Below are positions 10,736 through 21,904 of a DNA stretch of 64,000 nt, in pieces. The stretch is from contig NC_031495.1 in the NCBI RefSeq assembly GCF_000237925.1, positions 63,222,939 to 63,286,938 of the forward strand. The letters are read 5' to 3'. Both the position numbers and the translations under genes were made by a program. The first letter of the stretch is position 1; the number at the start of each line of letters is the position of its first letter. The notes beneath the pieces were generated by a model. That model ran no database searches. It saw nothing but the letters and a program-made list of their open reading frames with translations, and had not been told where the DNA came from. This DNA comes from Schistosoma mansoni. Taxonomy: Eukaryota > Platyhelminthes > Trematoda > Strigeidida > Schistosomatidae.

Positions 10736-11529
10736 TTTTAATGATGTAATTAATTTTAAAAATTGATCACATAAAATACCAAAAAAAAATAATGATCTTG
10801 TTTTTATTTTTTCTAAAGAGACTACAAACTCAATTACATAACAGTAATATTGAGTTTTACAGATTTAATTGTATATTCATTGAATGATACTCTCATCTTA
10901 AGTCAATAGATAGATAGATATCTATAAGTGTAATCTAGCAATTCAGGTTTTAAGTTTCCAATCCAGTCAGTTATATACAGATATATCTATGTATATACAA
11001 TTGCGCAATTCAATCATTTAAAACAAAACGATATATTACTCTTTATGTGAATTCAATATACAAAAGTAACTAAGACAAAAAAACGAGAGAGAGAGGGGGG
11101 AAGAGATATCTAACACATGAGTATATATAATAAATAAATTATATATTTGTTCAATCAGTTCCGTATATGACATAAGTGTAAACAAACAAACAAAAAAACT
11201 TTATCAGTTTGGAAGTAAATTACAAAAATTAATTTATTCATTTCATTCAAGATCATTCATATAATGCAGATGTCCTTTTATGTCGATGAAGGTTTGTTGT
11301 CTTAGCTGAATGGTTAGGTCGTGGAGATTTCATTGAGAGTTTGAACGATAACATCAGTACAAATTGTGGGTAGATAGCCCGAATAACTCATTGATTGTTA
11401 ACTTTGAGAACCATCTATGGACCAATCTAATATCGATAGCATTCGATCAACACTAAGAAGGACTTGACACTCATGACATTGATCACGACCCAGTGATCAA
11501 TCGATTGCGATTAGATTTCAGTCCTACAG

Positions 11530-11720
11530 GAGGTCGGTCGCGGCCCGAGTAGCTCAGTGGTAACGTTTCTGACTGTGAAGCTGAGTGACACAATATTGAA
11601 TCCGTCAAGGAGCACCAGTTCCCTCAAGATTACAGGTACACCTTGCTGATGAGTTCCAAGTAACACGAAACCCGGGTCCAGGGTTTCCTGTTGACCACCT
11701 CCAACCACCATCTTATACCA
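11530..11720 (+). mobile_element. SINE-C copy (third tRNA-derived family)
   Basis: Head GGCCCGAGTAGCTCAGTGGT resembles a tRNA box A. A B-box-like ATTGAATCCGTC follows, then the hammerhead 11640-11684 and TTGACCACCTCCAACCACCA. Confidence 0.75.
11640..11684 (+). ncRNA. Hammerhead ribozyme in SINE-C
   Basis: ACCTTG (stem I) - CTGATGA - GTT/CAC (stem II, one mismatch) - GAAA - ACCC/GGGT-C (palindromic stem III, GUC) - CAGGGT. Stem I pairs with one wobble. The decayed copy at 12.25 kb has GTGCCAACTAACG, pointing to a GUG/CAC ancestral stem II. Confidence 0.7.
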
Positions 11721-11746
11721 ATGTAATATGTATATTTCCTAGTGTA

Positions 11747-12133
11747 TAATTGTTAAGTAACTAAACTATTCATATTCGTGTCCCTCTTATTATAAGCTTT
11801 ATTTTAATTTATAGAATATTATTATACGACTTACTATTCCTGAGTTATACCCAGTCTATTAATTACTGTTCCCCCTATTCACAGCCATATTTGGCTAAAT
11901 CTTGTACAAATGTTATTTTCTATTTTATGGTATGATGTGATCAGTTTGTTTGGTATATAAACCCAGTATGTTTGAGAATAATGATTCATATCGCAGAGGC
12001 TGTTATTGGTGTTCTGGACTTAACTGGCTGGGCTAGGCAAAAAGCAGGACTGATAAGTACTCAAGACTGCTCGTACGGTTTTCGTGTGTCACTGCTCTCT
12101 GATTGGCGGTTTTATCACGTCATACGTTAACAA
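11747..12133 (+). mobile_element. Dispersed repeat, possible LTR
   Basis: Matches 1-298 over about 300 bp (GTATATAAACCCAGTATG..., GGCTGGGCTAGGC, GACTGCTCGTACG). It has a TATA-like box and ends CGTTAACA. No target duplication was found, so the LTR reading is tentative. Confidence 0.35.
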
Positions 12134-12159
12134 GGCATCCACTCGGCCACAAGATATAA

Positions 12160-12310
12160 CATTGATAATGTTTAAAACAATGAAGTTGGATGATATGGGT
12201 TCGAATCTTATCAGTTATCAGAAGATTCCGAATATGGCTTGTTGATCAGTGCCAACTAACGTGAAATGTAGATCCATTATCTCCTACTAAATATCTTCAA
12301 CGGTCTAACG
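12160..12310 (+). mobile_element. SINE-C copy, diverged
   Basis: GGGTTCGAATCTTATCAG (box B) and GTTGATCAGTGCCAACTAAC, then GTGAAATGTAGATCC: relics of the SINE-C hammerhead. Confidence 0.5.
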
Positions 12311-12639
12311 TAAATAGTAAACGTATTTTTATGATAAATGAACTTTGAATAAGAACTCGGATGAGCATGACCGGTTTATTGTTAAACGCAAAACTATAGG
12401 TATCTTATCTCATCATAACTGCAAGTAATCGTTCAAACAATGTAATCGCTCTGGACGTCTTTTGACTGCATCTAGATATAACTTCAAAAGCTTACACTTA
12501 TCTTAATAGTGGTATATGAATTCACTTTAGTAAATGGGTAAACGATAGGTATTATATCAGAGTTTGACTTCATGACTTGATTGATCAGTAAAAGTCTTCA
12601 TGGTATCTAAGACAGTAAACTATTGATTCAAATCTTATT

Positions 12640-12740
12640 TGAAACATCACTATCTGAAGTTCATGCTGTTGATGTCGTTCAAAAGAACAACAAAAGCTTC
12701 ATGACCAAACCATCTAGTTCTGTGAACAAACTCCATTAAA
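12640..12740 (+). repeat. Penelope-linked repeat fragment
   Basis: CTGAAGTTCATGCTGTTGATG, GTCGTTCAAAAGAACAACAA and AAAGCTTCATGACC; decayed copy of the 24.4-kb motif. Confidence 0.5.
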
Positions 12741-12834
12741 AGCTAATATTATGATATTTTAGACTATTAGCGCTTATTTTGTAAATGAAGGTGAATTAAG
12801 TTTATTAAAAGAACAACACCTTTGATAATTTAAT

Positions 12835-13080
12835 CTTTGGTGAACGGTTGCTCAGAATCGTAGATTGGTTGAAGTTAGACAGTAAACCGTTGGGTGCCGG
12901 CCGGCTCAGTGGTCTATCGGTTAAGTGCTCTGGCGCGAGACTGATAGGTCTGGGTTCGAATCTCGCGAGTGCAGGATCGTGGATGCGCATTGCTGAGGAG
13001 TCCCAATGGTCGTCCAGTGCTTCTGGGTTTTCCATGGTGGTCTAGCTTCAATTGACTCATGATTTCAACTATGAAAATTC
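12835..13080 (+). mobile_element. SINE-B copy
   Basis: GGTGAACGGTTGCTCAGAA, GGTCTATCGGTTAAGTGC (box A), GGGTTCGAATCTCG (box B); part of the hammerhead is deleted. Confidence 0.85.
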
Positions 13081-13454
13081 AATCCTTACTGAATAGATAG
13101 ATATGTATTTAACTTTACAATGAATTAGAAACTTTGACTTTTATGTCCATGTAATTGGCGGGAAAATATGGAGAAACTTAACTTTTGAGACGTAAACACG
13201 TATATCTGGCCGGAATTCAAGCAGAGATTCTGTTTTCCATGACTTGAGGAAAAGATATTCACGATCTACAGTTGACCACATGACCATCAGATTTATGCAA
13301 TTCATTATAACAATCAACGAAGATACTAAAGTATTCACTTAAAAAGTATAAGTATCTTGTAGGCTTTGTTCTAACCAAGATTATTGTTATCGATATTATA
13401 GACTATTAAGTTTGATGCTAATAATAATAAATTTAACAAGCTATCATATCTCAT

Positions 13455-13800
13455 TATTTAGGACTGCGATTGGTCAGTCTCTTGCCTATGTGCATCCAGT
13501 GTTGATTGTCTCGATATTAGCTTACGTCACAAGCATTATAAGATAAGATGGATGGTGGCTAGTAGTGGAATCCAGGACGAGCGTTTATCCTGTTCGAGAC
13601 TCGTCAGTTGGATGTACCTGCAAAAGTAAGTGATTATCAGGGCTCAGTAGCTAAGTGGATAATGTGATAGCGATCGAAGCGAACGGTACTTGGTTCGAGT
13701 CTTGGAGTAAACGTTAACTACAATGCGGACACATCCAGATGACAATTTCCAAATAGGACGAAACACGCATCCTGCATTCCATATATGCTTATAAAGTGTA
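13455..13800. mobile_element. SINE-A fold-back pair
   Basis: Minus arm 13455-13625 (TTTAGGACTGCGATTGG ... GTTGGATGTACCTGCA) and plus arm 13632-13800 (CTCAGTAGCTAAGTGG ... ATATGCTTATAA) head to head, 3' ends outward. Confidence 0.75.
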
Positions 13801-14237
13801 AACGTTTCTCTATTTGTTGGTATCAATACCAAGGTTAGACTTCATAGTTTCAAATTGATTAAACATTAGATAAATAGTTAATTATAAACATACTTGTCGT
13901 CACCATCCCTATAAGTAGAAAAAGTATATTTCTGATGTTTCGTAACTCAATGAAGGCGGCTTCTTCAGAGTAAATAAATAACTAACAAGTTTCATCTCCA
14001 TATTTTCTTCATTGTATAAAACATTATTAATGGATCATTATAGACAGAGGTTTATTAAATACTATAAATAGGTGTATTTGTGTATTATTAAGGTAATGAA
14101 TTTACTCACTTAAAGTACAAACTTGTGATGATTGTTGTGTAAAGTACATAGTTATTTAAGAGAAAATCTTTCACATGAGTATATATTTTGGTTATGAACT
14201 ATATTTATATTATGAAAGAAGAGAACTTTTTTCTCTA

Positions 14238-14405
14238 CTGAGCAGTTTATGTGCGAGACTGAAGGTCCTAGGTTCGAGTCCTGTTCGCGGGATAGTGGTT
14301 ACGCACTGCTGTTGAGTCCCATACTATGACGTAACGGTCGTCCAGTTCTTCCAGGTTTTACATGATGGTTTAGCCTTAATTGAATCATGAATTTAACTAT
14401 TAAAC
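14238..14405 (+). mobile_element. SINE-B copy, 5'-truncated
   Basis: GTGCGAGACTGAAGGTCC, GGTTCGAGTCCTG, then a decayed ribozyme (CTGTTGAGTCCC..GACGTAACGG). Confidence 0.7.
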
Positions 14406-14604
14406 TGTATTCTTCAGTATTTGAATCACAGTTTGACTAGGTTAGTTTTAAAACATAAGAATAATAGCAATAGCTTTCATGATTAAATTCCACTTCTAGG
14501 CAGTAAACAAATTTAAATACTTGTTAAGTGAGTTATTATTATTATTATTCGAGAAATAAAAGAAAAACAATGGTAAATATGATGTCCACGATGAATCAAT
14601 AGCT

Positions 14605-14895
14605 TTACTGTGGTGTGGTCTACTTATATCCACATAAGTAGTATATGGTGATGATTAGACATAGAATGTATTTTGGTAGAAGATCGATAAGGAAAGAACT
14701 GAAATGAAGCGCGATCGGTAGAAAAATGCATAAACAATGAAATTAGAGAAGATGGATTGATATTTACGGAAGCAACAGTTAAGATTGAGACAATTGATTG
14801 TTATTTTGCAAATTAACTGTTGACTGTATGGTTATCAGATGTTAGTAAGCTAGTTTGTAATTTGTCCCCAGTCGTGTTTTTGTTCACTACAGTAC
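14605..14895 (-). repeat. MITE-like element, best uninterrupted copy
   Basis: Begins CTGTGGTGTGGTCTACTTAT and ends TTTGTTCACTACAG with TA on both sides; about 290 bp, no coding capacity. Confidence 0.6.
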
Positions 14896-15099
14896 TATCT
14901 AAAACTCATTTAAACGGAATCTACCTATTGAGGCACTCAATAAGAAAGATTAGTTCAGCGAAGAGGTCTCTTTTCGGCGAATTCATTTTCAAGGCTGTAC
15001 AGTGGCAAATATATATACTCATTTTTGAAGGTGATAATAATTACAATAATAATGATGATGACGATTCTGTTAAACACGGTAACAGTGTGGTAGAATAAA

Positions 15100-16212
15100 C
15101 AAAGGTATTGAAAAATTTTTATTGTCAAGGGTTTAAGTATTCATCATAAAGGTAGATAGGAAAATGATCATTGGGAAAGGATGGGTCAGTATGATAAGCC
15201 AAAATGTAATCAAGAGGATCATAGAAGCAGAAATAAACCACTCGGGGGGTAGGAGGTTTATGGAGAAGATGGAAGGAGAAACAGATAGCTGTAGAGGAAG
15301 GAAAGTATGAAGAAGAGATAAAATTAGGCATTAATACTATGTAAGAAGAAGAGGTTGTACCAAATTCTTTTGGACACACAATTATGGTTTGCCCAGATGT
15401 ATGCCTATTGCTTCGGTAATGTTAAGAAGATGCAATATAACTGCCTTTGGCAGCCTTCTACTTACTAGATGAGATAATTTATCCTTAAGATTATAGATGG
15501 ACAATGATCGGCTGAAGAACACGATTCGAAACGTTGCTGTGAAAGGCGTCCTTTTTGAAGACTCAGAAATTCTCCTCTTTAAGATGTTTGTAGTTCTATC
15601 ACCCTTAAAATTGATGTTCATGTAGATTGTTTTCTTCTCGACCGAGGCTATTTGTGTTTTAGGCAGTTTAGGTATTATGTTGTTGTCAATAAATACCGAA
15701 AGACACCTATTTATTGATAAGTATTTACTTCAAGAGGCTCAGTTCGTCATCTATGACCTCGTGACTACAAATTCTTCCTATTCGCTTAGCGAGTGATATT
15801 ATTAGGTTTCGTCTTCGACTAATGAGCATCCTGCTGTAGAAACTTGATATCTGACCATTCCACATGTGTTTCCTGTAGATAGATCTTCTTAGCTTTCCAT
15901 CGTGTTTTATTGTCATTTCCCCATCAGGAAAGTGAGTATTTTGTTTGTTTTCAACTTCAAGTGTGAAGCTTATTGTTGGTTGGCAGTTATTAAATGTCTT
16001 CAGAAGATGTCTCAAATCATATTTGCTGTCACAAATGATAAAAATATCATCTACGTACCTTTTATTCAGGTGGAAGTTTTCGATAGTCATTCTAAGTTGG
16101 TTGTTTTCTAAACTGGTCATGAAGCAATCTGCTAGTAATGGACTAGGAGAGGATCCTATTGATATGTCATTCTTTTGCTCATGAATTACGTCGTTGAATG
16201 TGAACTGCACAT
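15100..16212 (-). mobile_element. Penelope-like element, RT end and linker, broken
   Basis: Minus-strand frame 16210-15725 (161 residues) holds the RT motif KRYVDDIFIICDS and downstream thumb-like blocks (NKQNTHFPDGEMTIKHDGKL, RRSIYRKHMWNGQISSFYSR). A further frame 15621-15382 ends LLNITEAIGIHLGKP, the typical end of the GIY-YIG part. The family fits Cercyon-like Penelope elements of schistosomes. A fossil with a few breaks. Confidence 0.85.
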
Positions 16213-16231
16213 TACAATTGCAATGTAGCAG

Positions 16232-16233
16232 TA

Positions 16234-16269
<36 letters not shown>
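16232..16269. repeat. (TA)n microsatellite
   Basis: About 19 TA units next to the LINE 3' end at 16269. Confidence 0.95.
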
Positions 16270-16271
<2 letters not shown>

Positions 16272-16825
16272 TCCTATACGAGGAGCATACGTCGCCCACC
16301 AGCGTTCTCCATACAACTCTTCCCTGAGCAATCCTTTCAAGTTGTTTCCAGTTACTATTCATTCCTTCGATATCTGTCACCGGTTCCCAATTTAATATGT
16401 TTCGGTCTACCTCTTTTCCATTTCCCTTCACGATTCCAGATTAAGGCCTACCTCAAGATGCATTTAGGTGATTTCTGTATAGTATGCCCTATCCAACCTC
16501 ACAGTCCCTCTCTAATTTCCTCTTTCGATGGAAGCCGGTTTACTCTCTTTCTCTCATAGTAGGTTGTTGACTATGGTATCCGGTCACAAGACAGTGAGTA
16601 ACTTGAATAGACAATTATATACGAATACAAGTACTATTTTGGTGGTGGTGGTTGTGGTTGTCCAAGTTTCAGCTCCATACAACAGAACTATCTTGGTTTT
16701 CGTATTGAGGATCCTGACATCAATGTTAGTCGACAGTTGTTCTGAATTTCATATGTTCCTCAACTGTAGGAATGCTGTCGTTTCCTTGCCAATCCTCGCC
16801 TTTGTATCCTTCCTTCTTCTCTTGA
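16269..16825 (-). mobile_element. RTE-type LINE, second subfamily, 5'-truncated
   Basis: Reads on the minus strand as the same C-terminal RT region ([21 protein letters not shown]) but diverged from the 7-kb copy; it abuts a (TA)n tract. Confidence 0.8.
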
Positions 16826-16837
16826 TTTCAATCTACT

Positions 16838-16925
16838 CAGCCTTCTGCTCTCAGATATTCCACTTACGACTTTTGTTACATACTACTTATATCTGAAAAC
16901 ATAAGTAGCACATACCAAAGTACAA
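16838..16925 (+). repeat. MITE-like element, terminal fragment
   Basis: CTTCTGCTCTCAGATATTCC...ACTACTTATATCTG, the right end only. Confidence 0.5.
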
Positions 16926-17289
16926 CTTCAATCCTTATTGTTTTTCATGGAGATGGTAAAATTTTATTGATAGATCTCATGAATCCAGATATATCACATG
17001 TTTGTGGTCATTTACTATCTCAAGGCTGAGAACCAGATAAAAGATGAGAAATATGGTACGCTATTGGATGAAGCCGCAGTCACACTTATTCAAAGTTTTA
17101 GCTTAAATTTCTAAAGGACATATATATGTACCAACAGCTTTCTCATAAGTTTATTTGGTTTACAATAACAGCCTCCTTTCTGTTCTTAGTCTTCTCACCT
17201 GCTCAGCATAAATGTCAGTCACTATTTATTTCCTAGGACTACACTTACTTAGGTTTCTTTTAATGTAACGAAAAAAATAAATCTTAATT
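16926..17289. other. No gene or repeat recognised
   Basis: Unique-looking AT-rich DNA; no open frame above 60 codons. The same holds for 8760-9100, 10736-11289, 13085-13450, 13805-14235, 18910-19490, 20640-21000 and 24565-25135. Confidence 0.5.
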
Positions 17290-17525
17290 CTCAGTAGCTA
17301 AGTGGATAACGCGATGGCATTTCAAGCGAACGCTACTTAGTTCGAGTTTGAAGGTAAATCAAACTGACTATTCTCAAATGGGACACGATACGCGTCCTGT
17401 ATTCCATTACTAACCACTATCATCTCCGATTATAATACTTGTGACACTGGAAGCACCTAAGCCGATAAGAGACTAATCAACTACAATCCTAAACAACAAC
17501 TGAAAGGTACAAGCAAACAATACCA
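17290..17525 (+). mobile_element. SINE-A copy, diverged
   Basis: CTCAGTAGCTAAGTGGATAACG, then TACGCGTCCTGTATTCC; the core is GATACG, so the ribozyme is dead. Confidence 0.7.
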
Positions 17526-17754
17526 AGTGAACGTAATAGTTTAGCTCATTTTGTTTTGCTAGATGACATAGCAACTTTGTTTATTCGATTATTGACTTCC
17601 TTTTTTTCTTTCAAATAAAACTCATTTGCATATTTCAGTAGTACAAATATGTATGTGATATGTTGTGCTTTAGTCAGTTCTGCATGAATTATTGAAAGTA
17701 ACCAAAATATAATCAATGGATTGATTAATGTACAAGTAGAATGAAAAGGTGTGC

Positions 17755-18198
17755 AATAGAATGATCTAGCTTCACTTGAATCATGATCTCAACTATTAAA
17801 ATTACTATAATATCCACAAAAAACCCCTTCTGATATTAATCAATATATACTCAATAGTGACTGGATTCAAGAGGTATTTCCTGGAGTTCTAGTGAGAAGC
17901 AGTAACTATTGGAGTTCAAGCGGGTCTGTTGTGAGATGGTCACTCACTGAAGACAATGGTGGATGTGTCTCTCAATCTCATGGATTGGTTGAAGTTAGAT
18001 ATTAACACCGTAGGATGCCGGCTCAGTGGTCTAGAGGTTAAATGTTAGCGCGCGAGGCCGATATGTCCTCAGTTCGAGTCTCCCGAGGCGGGATAGTGGA
18101 TGCGCACTGCTGAGGAGTCCTACAATAGGACGAAACGGCCGTCCAGTGTCTCCAGGTCTAGCTTCAATTGACTCATGATCTCAACTATTAAAATAATT
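17755..18198 (+). mobile_element. SINE-B tandem: tail of one unit plus one full unit
   Basis: The tail TGATCTAGCTTCACTTG...ACCCCTTCTGATAT (17755-17845) is followed by a full unit with box A, box B CAGTTCGAGTCTC and the intact hammerhead 18104-18149. Confidence 0.85.
18104..18149 (+). ncRNA. Hammerhead ribozyme in SINE-B, intact core
   Basis: GCACTG (stem I) - CTGAGGA - GTCC/GGAC (stem II) - GAAA - ACGG/CCGT (stem III, palindromic) - C, then CAGTGT. Cleavage is expected after GTC at 18143. Same architecture as SINE-A, but stem I (GCACTG/CAGTGC) and stem III (CGG/CCG) are changed on both strands so that pairing is kept. Confidence 0.85.
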
Positions 18199-18519
18199 AC
18201 CTGTGTTTGGATTGGGAGTTGGAAGATAATATTAAACTTTTCCAGTCAATGAATGAAGTTTTTTTTATTTACACTACTGATAATGATCAATTGAATGGAT
18301 CTGAATAATAGGAATCGATAGCAATAAAATTTGCTGCTTTCAGCTGACATGGTTGTTATTCAGCCTTAAAAATAACAAGTGGAATTGTCTGATTCATGAC
18401 TTCTTTTTCTGAAGCTACAATTAAACAGAAATATAACTAGTATTCATTTACACCATTCACTAAGGTAGTTGAGAATATTTGTACCTCAGATGGAAGATTT
18501 AGGAGGAGTTTAACTCTCC

Positions 18520-18905
18520 GAGTTGGATCGTTTGATCGCGGAGCTTTCATTATTTTTCTGAACAACATCAGCAGTACAAACTTCACATAATAGTAAAGGG
18601 TTTCAATTTGTCCATATTTTACTTAGAGCTTGTCCTGTCGACTTTGATCTCGATTGGCTATCTATTAACCATTTGGAAAAATCATGAAAAAATGTAGGGC
18701 CAAGAATAAAATCCAAGGGAGATACAATAAAAATAAAGAAGTAGATAATGTCAAGTTAAAGGTCAACGACAACCAATCAAGACTGAGGTTAAAAGGATAA
18801 GCTGTGAGTTATCTGTGGAGAAATTCTAACACTTCACTTTTATCTGAAGTTTTTCCTGATGATGTTGTTCAGAAGAACAATGAAAGCAACACAATGAAAA
18901 CATAT
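18520..18905. repeat. Inverted pair of Penelope-linked repeat
   Basis: The left arm (18525-18605) carries GAGCTTTCATTATTTTTCTG; the right arm (18690-18905) carries its reverse CTGATGATGTTGTTCAGAAG..GAAAGC. Same motif as at 24.4 kb. Confidence 0.6.
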
Positions 18906-19499
18906 AGCGTTTATTTCCAAGATGTTTTGAATGTTCATTAGAAATCAGACTAATAAACATGCAATCATGGTTATTCATAAAATTTTCAGTGTTCAATAAG
19001 CATGATATATTGGATTCTAATGGTTCTTTGATTTATAATTGAGTGAATGCAGCCTATTATGGAGTAGTTTTCATTCACCATATCAATTTAAGATCAAACT
19101 TTTATCATATTTAAGTTTACAGAAAGGATGTCAGACTGCGTTACACCGACATGTTCTCATCAGGCGTTTTTGAATAGGTTTACAGAATTACACTCTAATA
19201 TCAAGCTCTTACCCAGTGAATAAGCCTAAAAATGGCTGAAAATGTTTGTTTATTAGTATAAGTGGGTTTATGAGATTATAGAATGTTCGTAGTTTATACC
19301 ACAGACTGATCTTAATTAGACAACTACTGAAAACTAAGAATTTTCGACATCTGTTTTATCCTAGTGTGAGATTCTCATGTAGTTTAGATTCAAAACCCGA
19401 CTTGGAATCCTACTCAGTATCTGTTTTTTTCTCAGCAAGCGTCTAAAATCTAATATCTGCATTAACCCTTTCGTATTAATTTTAGTTTCATGATGCTAT

Positions 19500-19720
19500 T
19501 CATGAATCTCTAATGTGGAGCCATGACCAGTGAAGTTCAAAAGTATCAGGTTTAAGGAATTCGCCCACCAATGTTGTTAGAAGATGAGTGTCCAACATCG
19601 CAAACTGATGGAACTTCCAAATAAGCACCAGTAGACACTGATTCAGTCGTCTAAAAGTTAGGGATTCAGAAAGTGACCTGAATATCCTGAGTTTATTCCT
19701 CAGTAAGGTAGTGGGTACTC
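19500..19720 (+). mobile_element. SINE-B copy, old
   Basis: GCCATGACCAGTGAAGTTCA, then GAAGGTAG-type remnants; only the 5' body is recognisable. Confidence 0.45.
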
Positions 19721-19724
19721 GTAA

Positions 19725-20625
19725 GTCAGTTAGTCAGTCAGCTACAACGTAGGACCAGACACATATATGCATCGGTCCAAGTTGTCACACCTCATTAGCA
19801 CAACAATATGAACACTAAATCTGTTAGGATATTCACAGGAATATCCCAAAAATTATATCGAATGTAAAGTGGTATGTTTTCAGACTCTTCCCATAATTCG
19901 CATGTTATTTTCTATTGGTCATTATTTACAGTTGTCCTAACTGTGACTTTCTCGTATCGTTTTCCTATTGGTCAATTTTGAGTTGTCCTAATTATAAACT
20001 TTACGTGTCCTTTCTTTCCATTGGTTACTGTTCATAGTCATTGTAACTGTATAAATATGCCTTGTATGTAAATCATTTTTTGACCTGCTTCTGACCCCAT
20101 AAACAATTCTTATTTAACGGCTGTGTTCTGATTTATTAGAGTTGGGGAACAGTATTGGGGTCGTACTAGGACATCTGAATTTGGTCAACCGGTAGAAATT
20201 CGTTTAGTCTTATTGCAATACGCAATATTTAGCAACGCACTAATTTCACGACGTAACAAAATCCATGGTAGTTAAAAGAGAAAAAGATATAAAACAATTT
20301 TAATCTCAAGGTTTAAGGGCAGACAAAGAGTGTATACACCTACGCCATTGTGATCGATTCTGAACCATGTCACACAGTCTCCAACCATTGGTTACGATAG
20401 TCACGCGGACCTCAATCAAGTAGTCTGCATCTACCAACATGGCTCAGACTAGAAGTTAGTGTCTTCAAGGACTGATTCCATATTCTGGTTTGGCCACCCC
20501 TAACTTTCTTACAACCATCTTAAACACCAGTCAGCATAGCGCGTCGTGGTAATCGGTGTTGAGGTATGTGTAACACATGGCCCAACCATCTCAGTCAATG
20601 AAGATTCATTACCTCATAAGTAATC
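19725..20625 (-). mobile_element. LINE 3' remnant ([11 protein letters not shown] type), split by a solo LTR
   Basis: Minus strand encodes [24 protein letters not shown] at 20300-20470, then a 3' tail. The solo LTR 19822-20258 interrupts the tail. This [14 protein letters not shown] ending is typical of LINE ORF2 C-termini; the clade is not certain. Confidence 0.75.
19822..20258 (+). mobile_element. Solo LTR, same family as the 43-46 kb element
   Basis: 437 bp, TGTTA...TAACA, with a 5-bp duplication AAATC on both sides (19817-19821 and 20259-20263). Long stretches match the LTRs at 43-46 kb in reverse orientation, but the 3' end differs, so it is a related older subfamily. It sits inside a LINE 3' remnant. 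Confidence 0.85.
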
Positions 20626-21004
20626 AATATCATATTAGAACAGATAGATTGCCAATACTCTTTAGTTTTCGATAGTTATTTAACAGATTAACATACTAAT
20701 TAATAAGTTTTGAGCTACTTTATATTCCAAGTAGATTGAATGTAAAAGATAGAAAGTGGTAATAAGGTGGAGAAAACATTTTTTCCGTTAGTTAGTTAGT
20801 TACCCTACTTCATTCATTAGTTCACTCCACTTATTTATGTACATACTTATGTACACTTATTTACAAATATAACTTTTCTAATTAACATAACTATTCAATA
20901 ATTTCAATCATACATATTCAATTCGATCAAAAGTACATACGACTTTTTGTGTAATGTACATGTCCGAATGGAAAACGTATAAATTAGGGTAGATTTATAA
21001 GGAA

Positions 21005-21720
21005 ATATTACTACTGTAGTGAACAAGAACACGAGTGGGAACAATCGAATGTATTTTAGTACAATATTACAGAATATCTTATCACAATATGATAATTATA
21101 TAGTAAACTGTTAATTGGCAAAATCAGAAGGGGTTTTTTGTGGAGATTTAGTATTTTCATAGTTGAAAGCGTGAGTCAATTGAAGCTAGACCACCATGGA
21201 AAACCTGGAAGCACTGGACGGCCATTTCGTCTTATTGTGGGACTCCTCAGCAGTGCTCATCCACGACCTCGCCTCGCGAGATTCGAACCCAGGACCTACT
21301 ATGATGCATAAACACCACCGCATGCCGGCTCAGTGGTCTTTCGGTTAAGTGCTCACGCGCGAGACTGGTAGGTCCTGGGTTCGAGTTTCGCGAGGCGGGA
21401 TCGTGGATGCGCACTGCTGAGGAGTCCCACAATAGGACGAATCGGTCGTCCAGTGCTTCCAGGTTTTCCTTGGTGATCTAGCTTCAACTGACTCACGCTT
21501 TCAGCTATGAAAATTGGCAAAATAACAAACAACTGTCTTAATTTGACTGTTTATTCTGCAAATATCCGTCCATAGTCTCTGATTATAATTGTTCTTGCAT
21601 TTTCTTACCAATTGCGTGTTGTAACCGTTCTCTCCTTATCGATCTTTTACTGGAATACATTCAATGCCCGACCATCACTATATACTACTTATGTGGATAT
21701 CAGTAACCCACACCACATTA
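21005..21720 (+). repeat. MITE-like element interrupted by a SINE-B fold-back
   Basis: Left part 21005-21124 (CTACTGTAGTGAACAAGAAC) and right part 21512-21720 (TACTACTTATGTGGATATC..), split by the SINE-B pair. Confidence 0.65.
21125..21511. mobile_element. SINE-B fold-back pair inside one target duplication
   Basis: Minus arm 21125-21300 and plus arm 21305-21511 head to head, each starting at the 3' tail. The whole is flanked by AATTGGCAAAAT (21113-21124 and 21512-21523), so both arms entered in one event. The target is a MITE-like repeat. The plus-arm ribozyme core reads GAAT, so it is likely inactive. Confidence 0.9.
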
Positions 21721-21904
21721 CATTTTATTGATATTTTTCCGAAACTGTCAAATAAGGTGTACAGAAGTGAATGATAAAATGTAATGTTGGGTGGTTAACT
21801 GAGTTTGATATTTGAATATACGTTTACTATATGCGAACTCAATAAACTAGTTGAGTGAGTAAACTAAGAATGAACTTAGTTAATTTCTTCTTTTTTCCCC
21901 CAAC

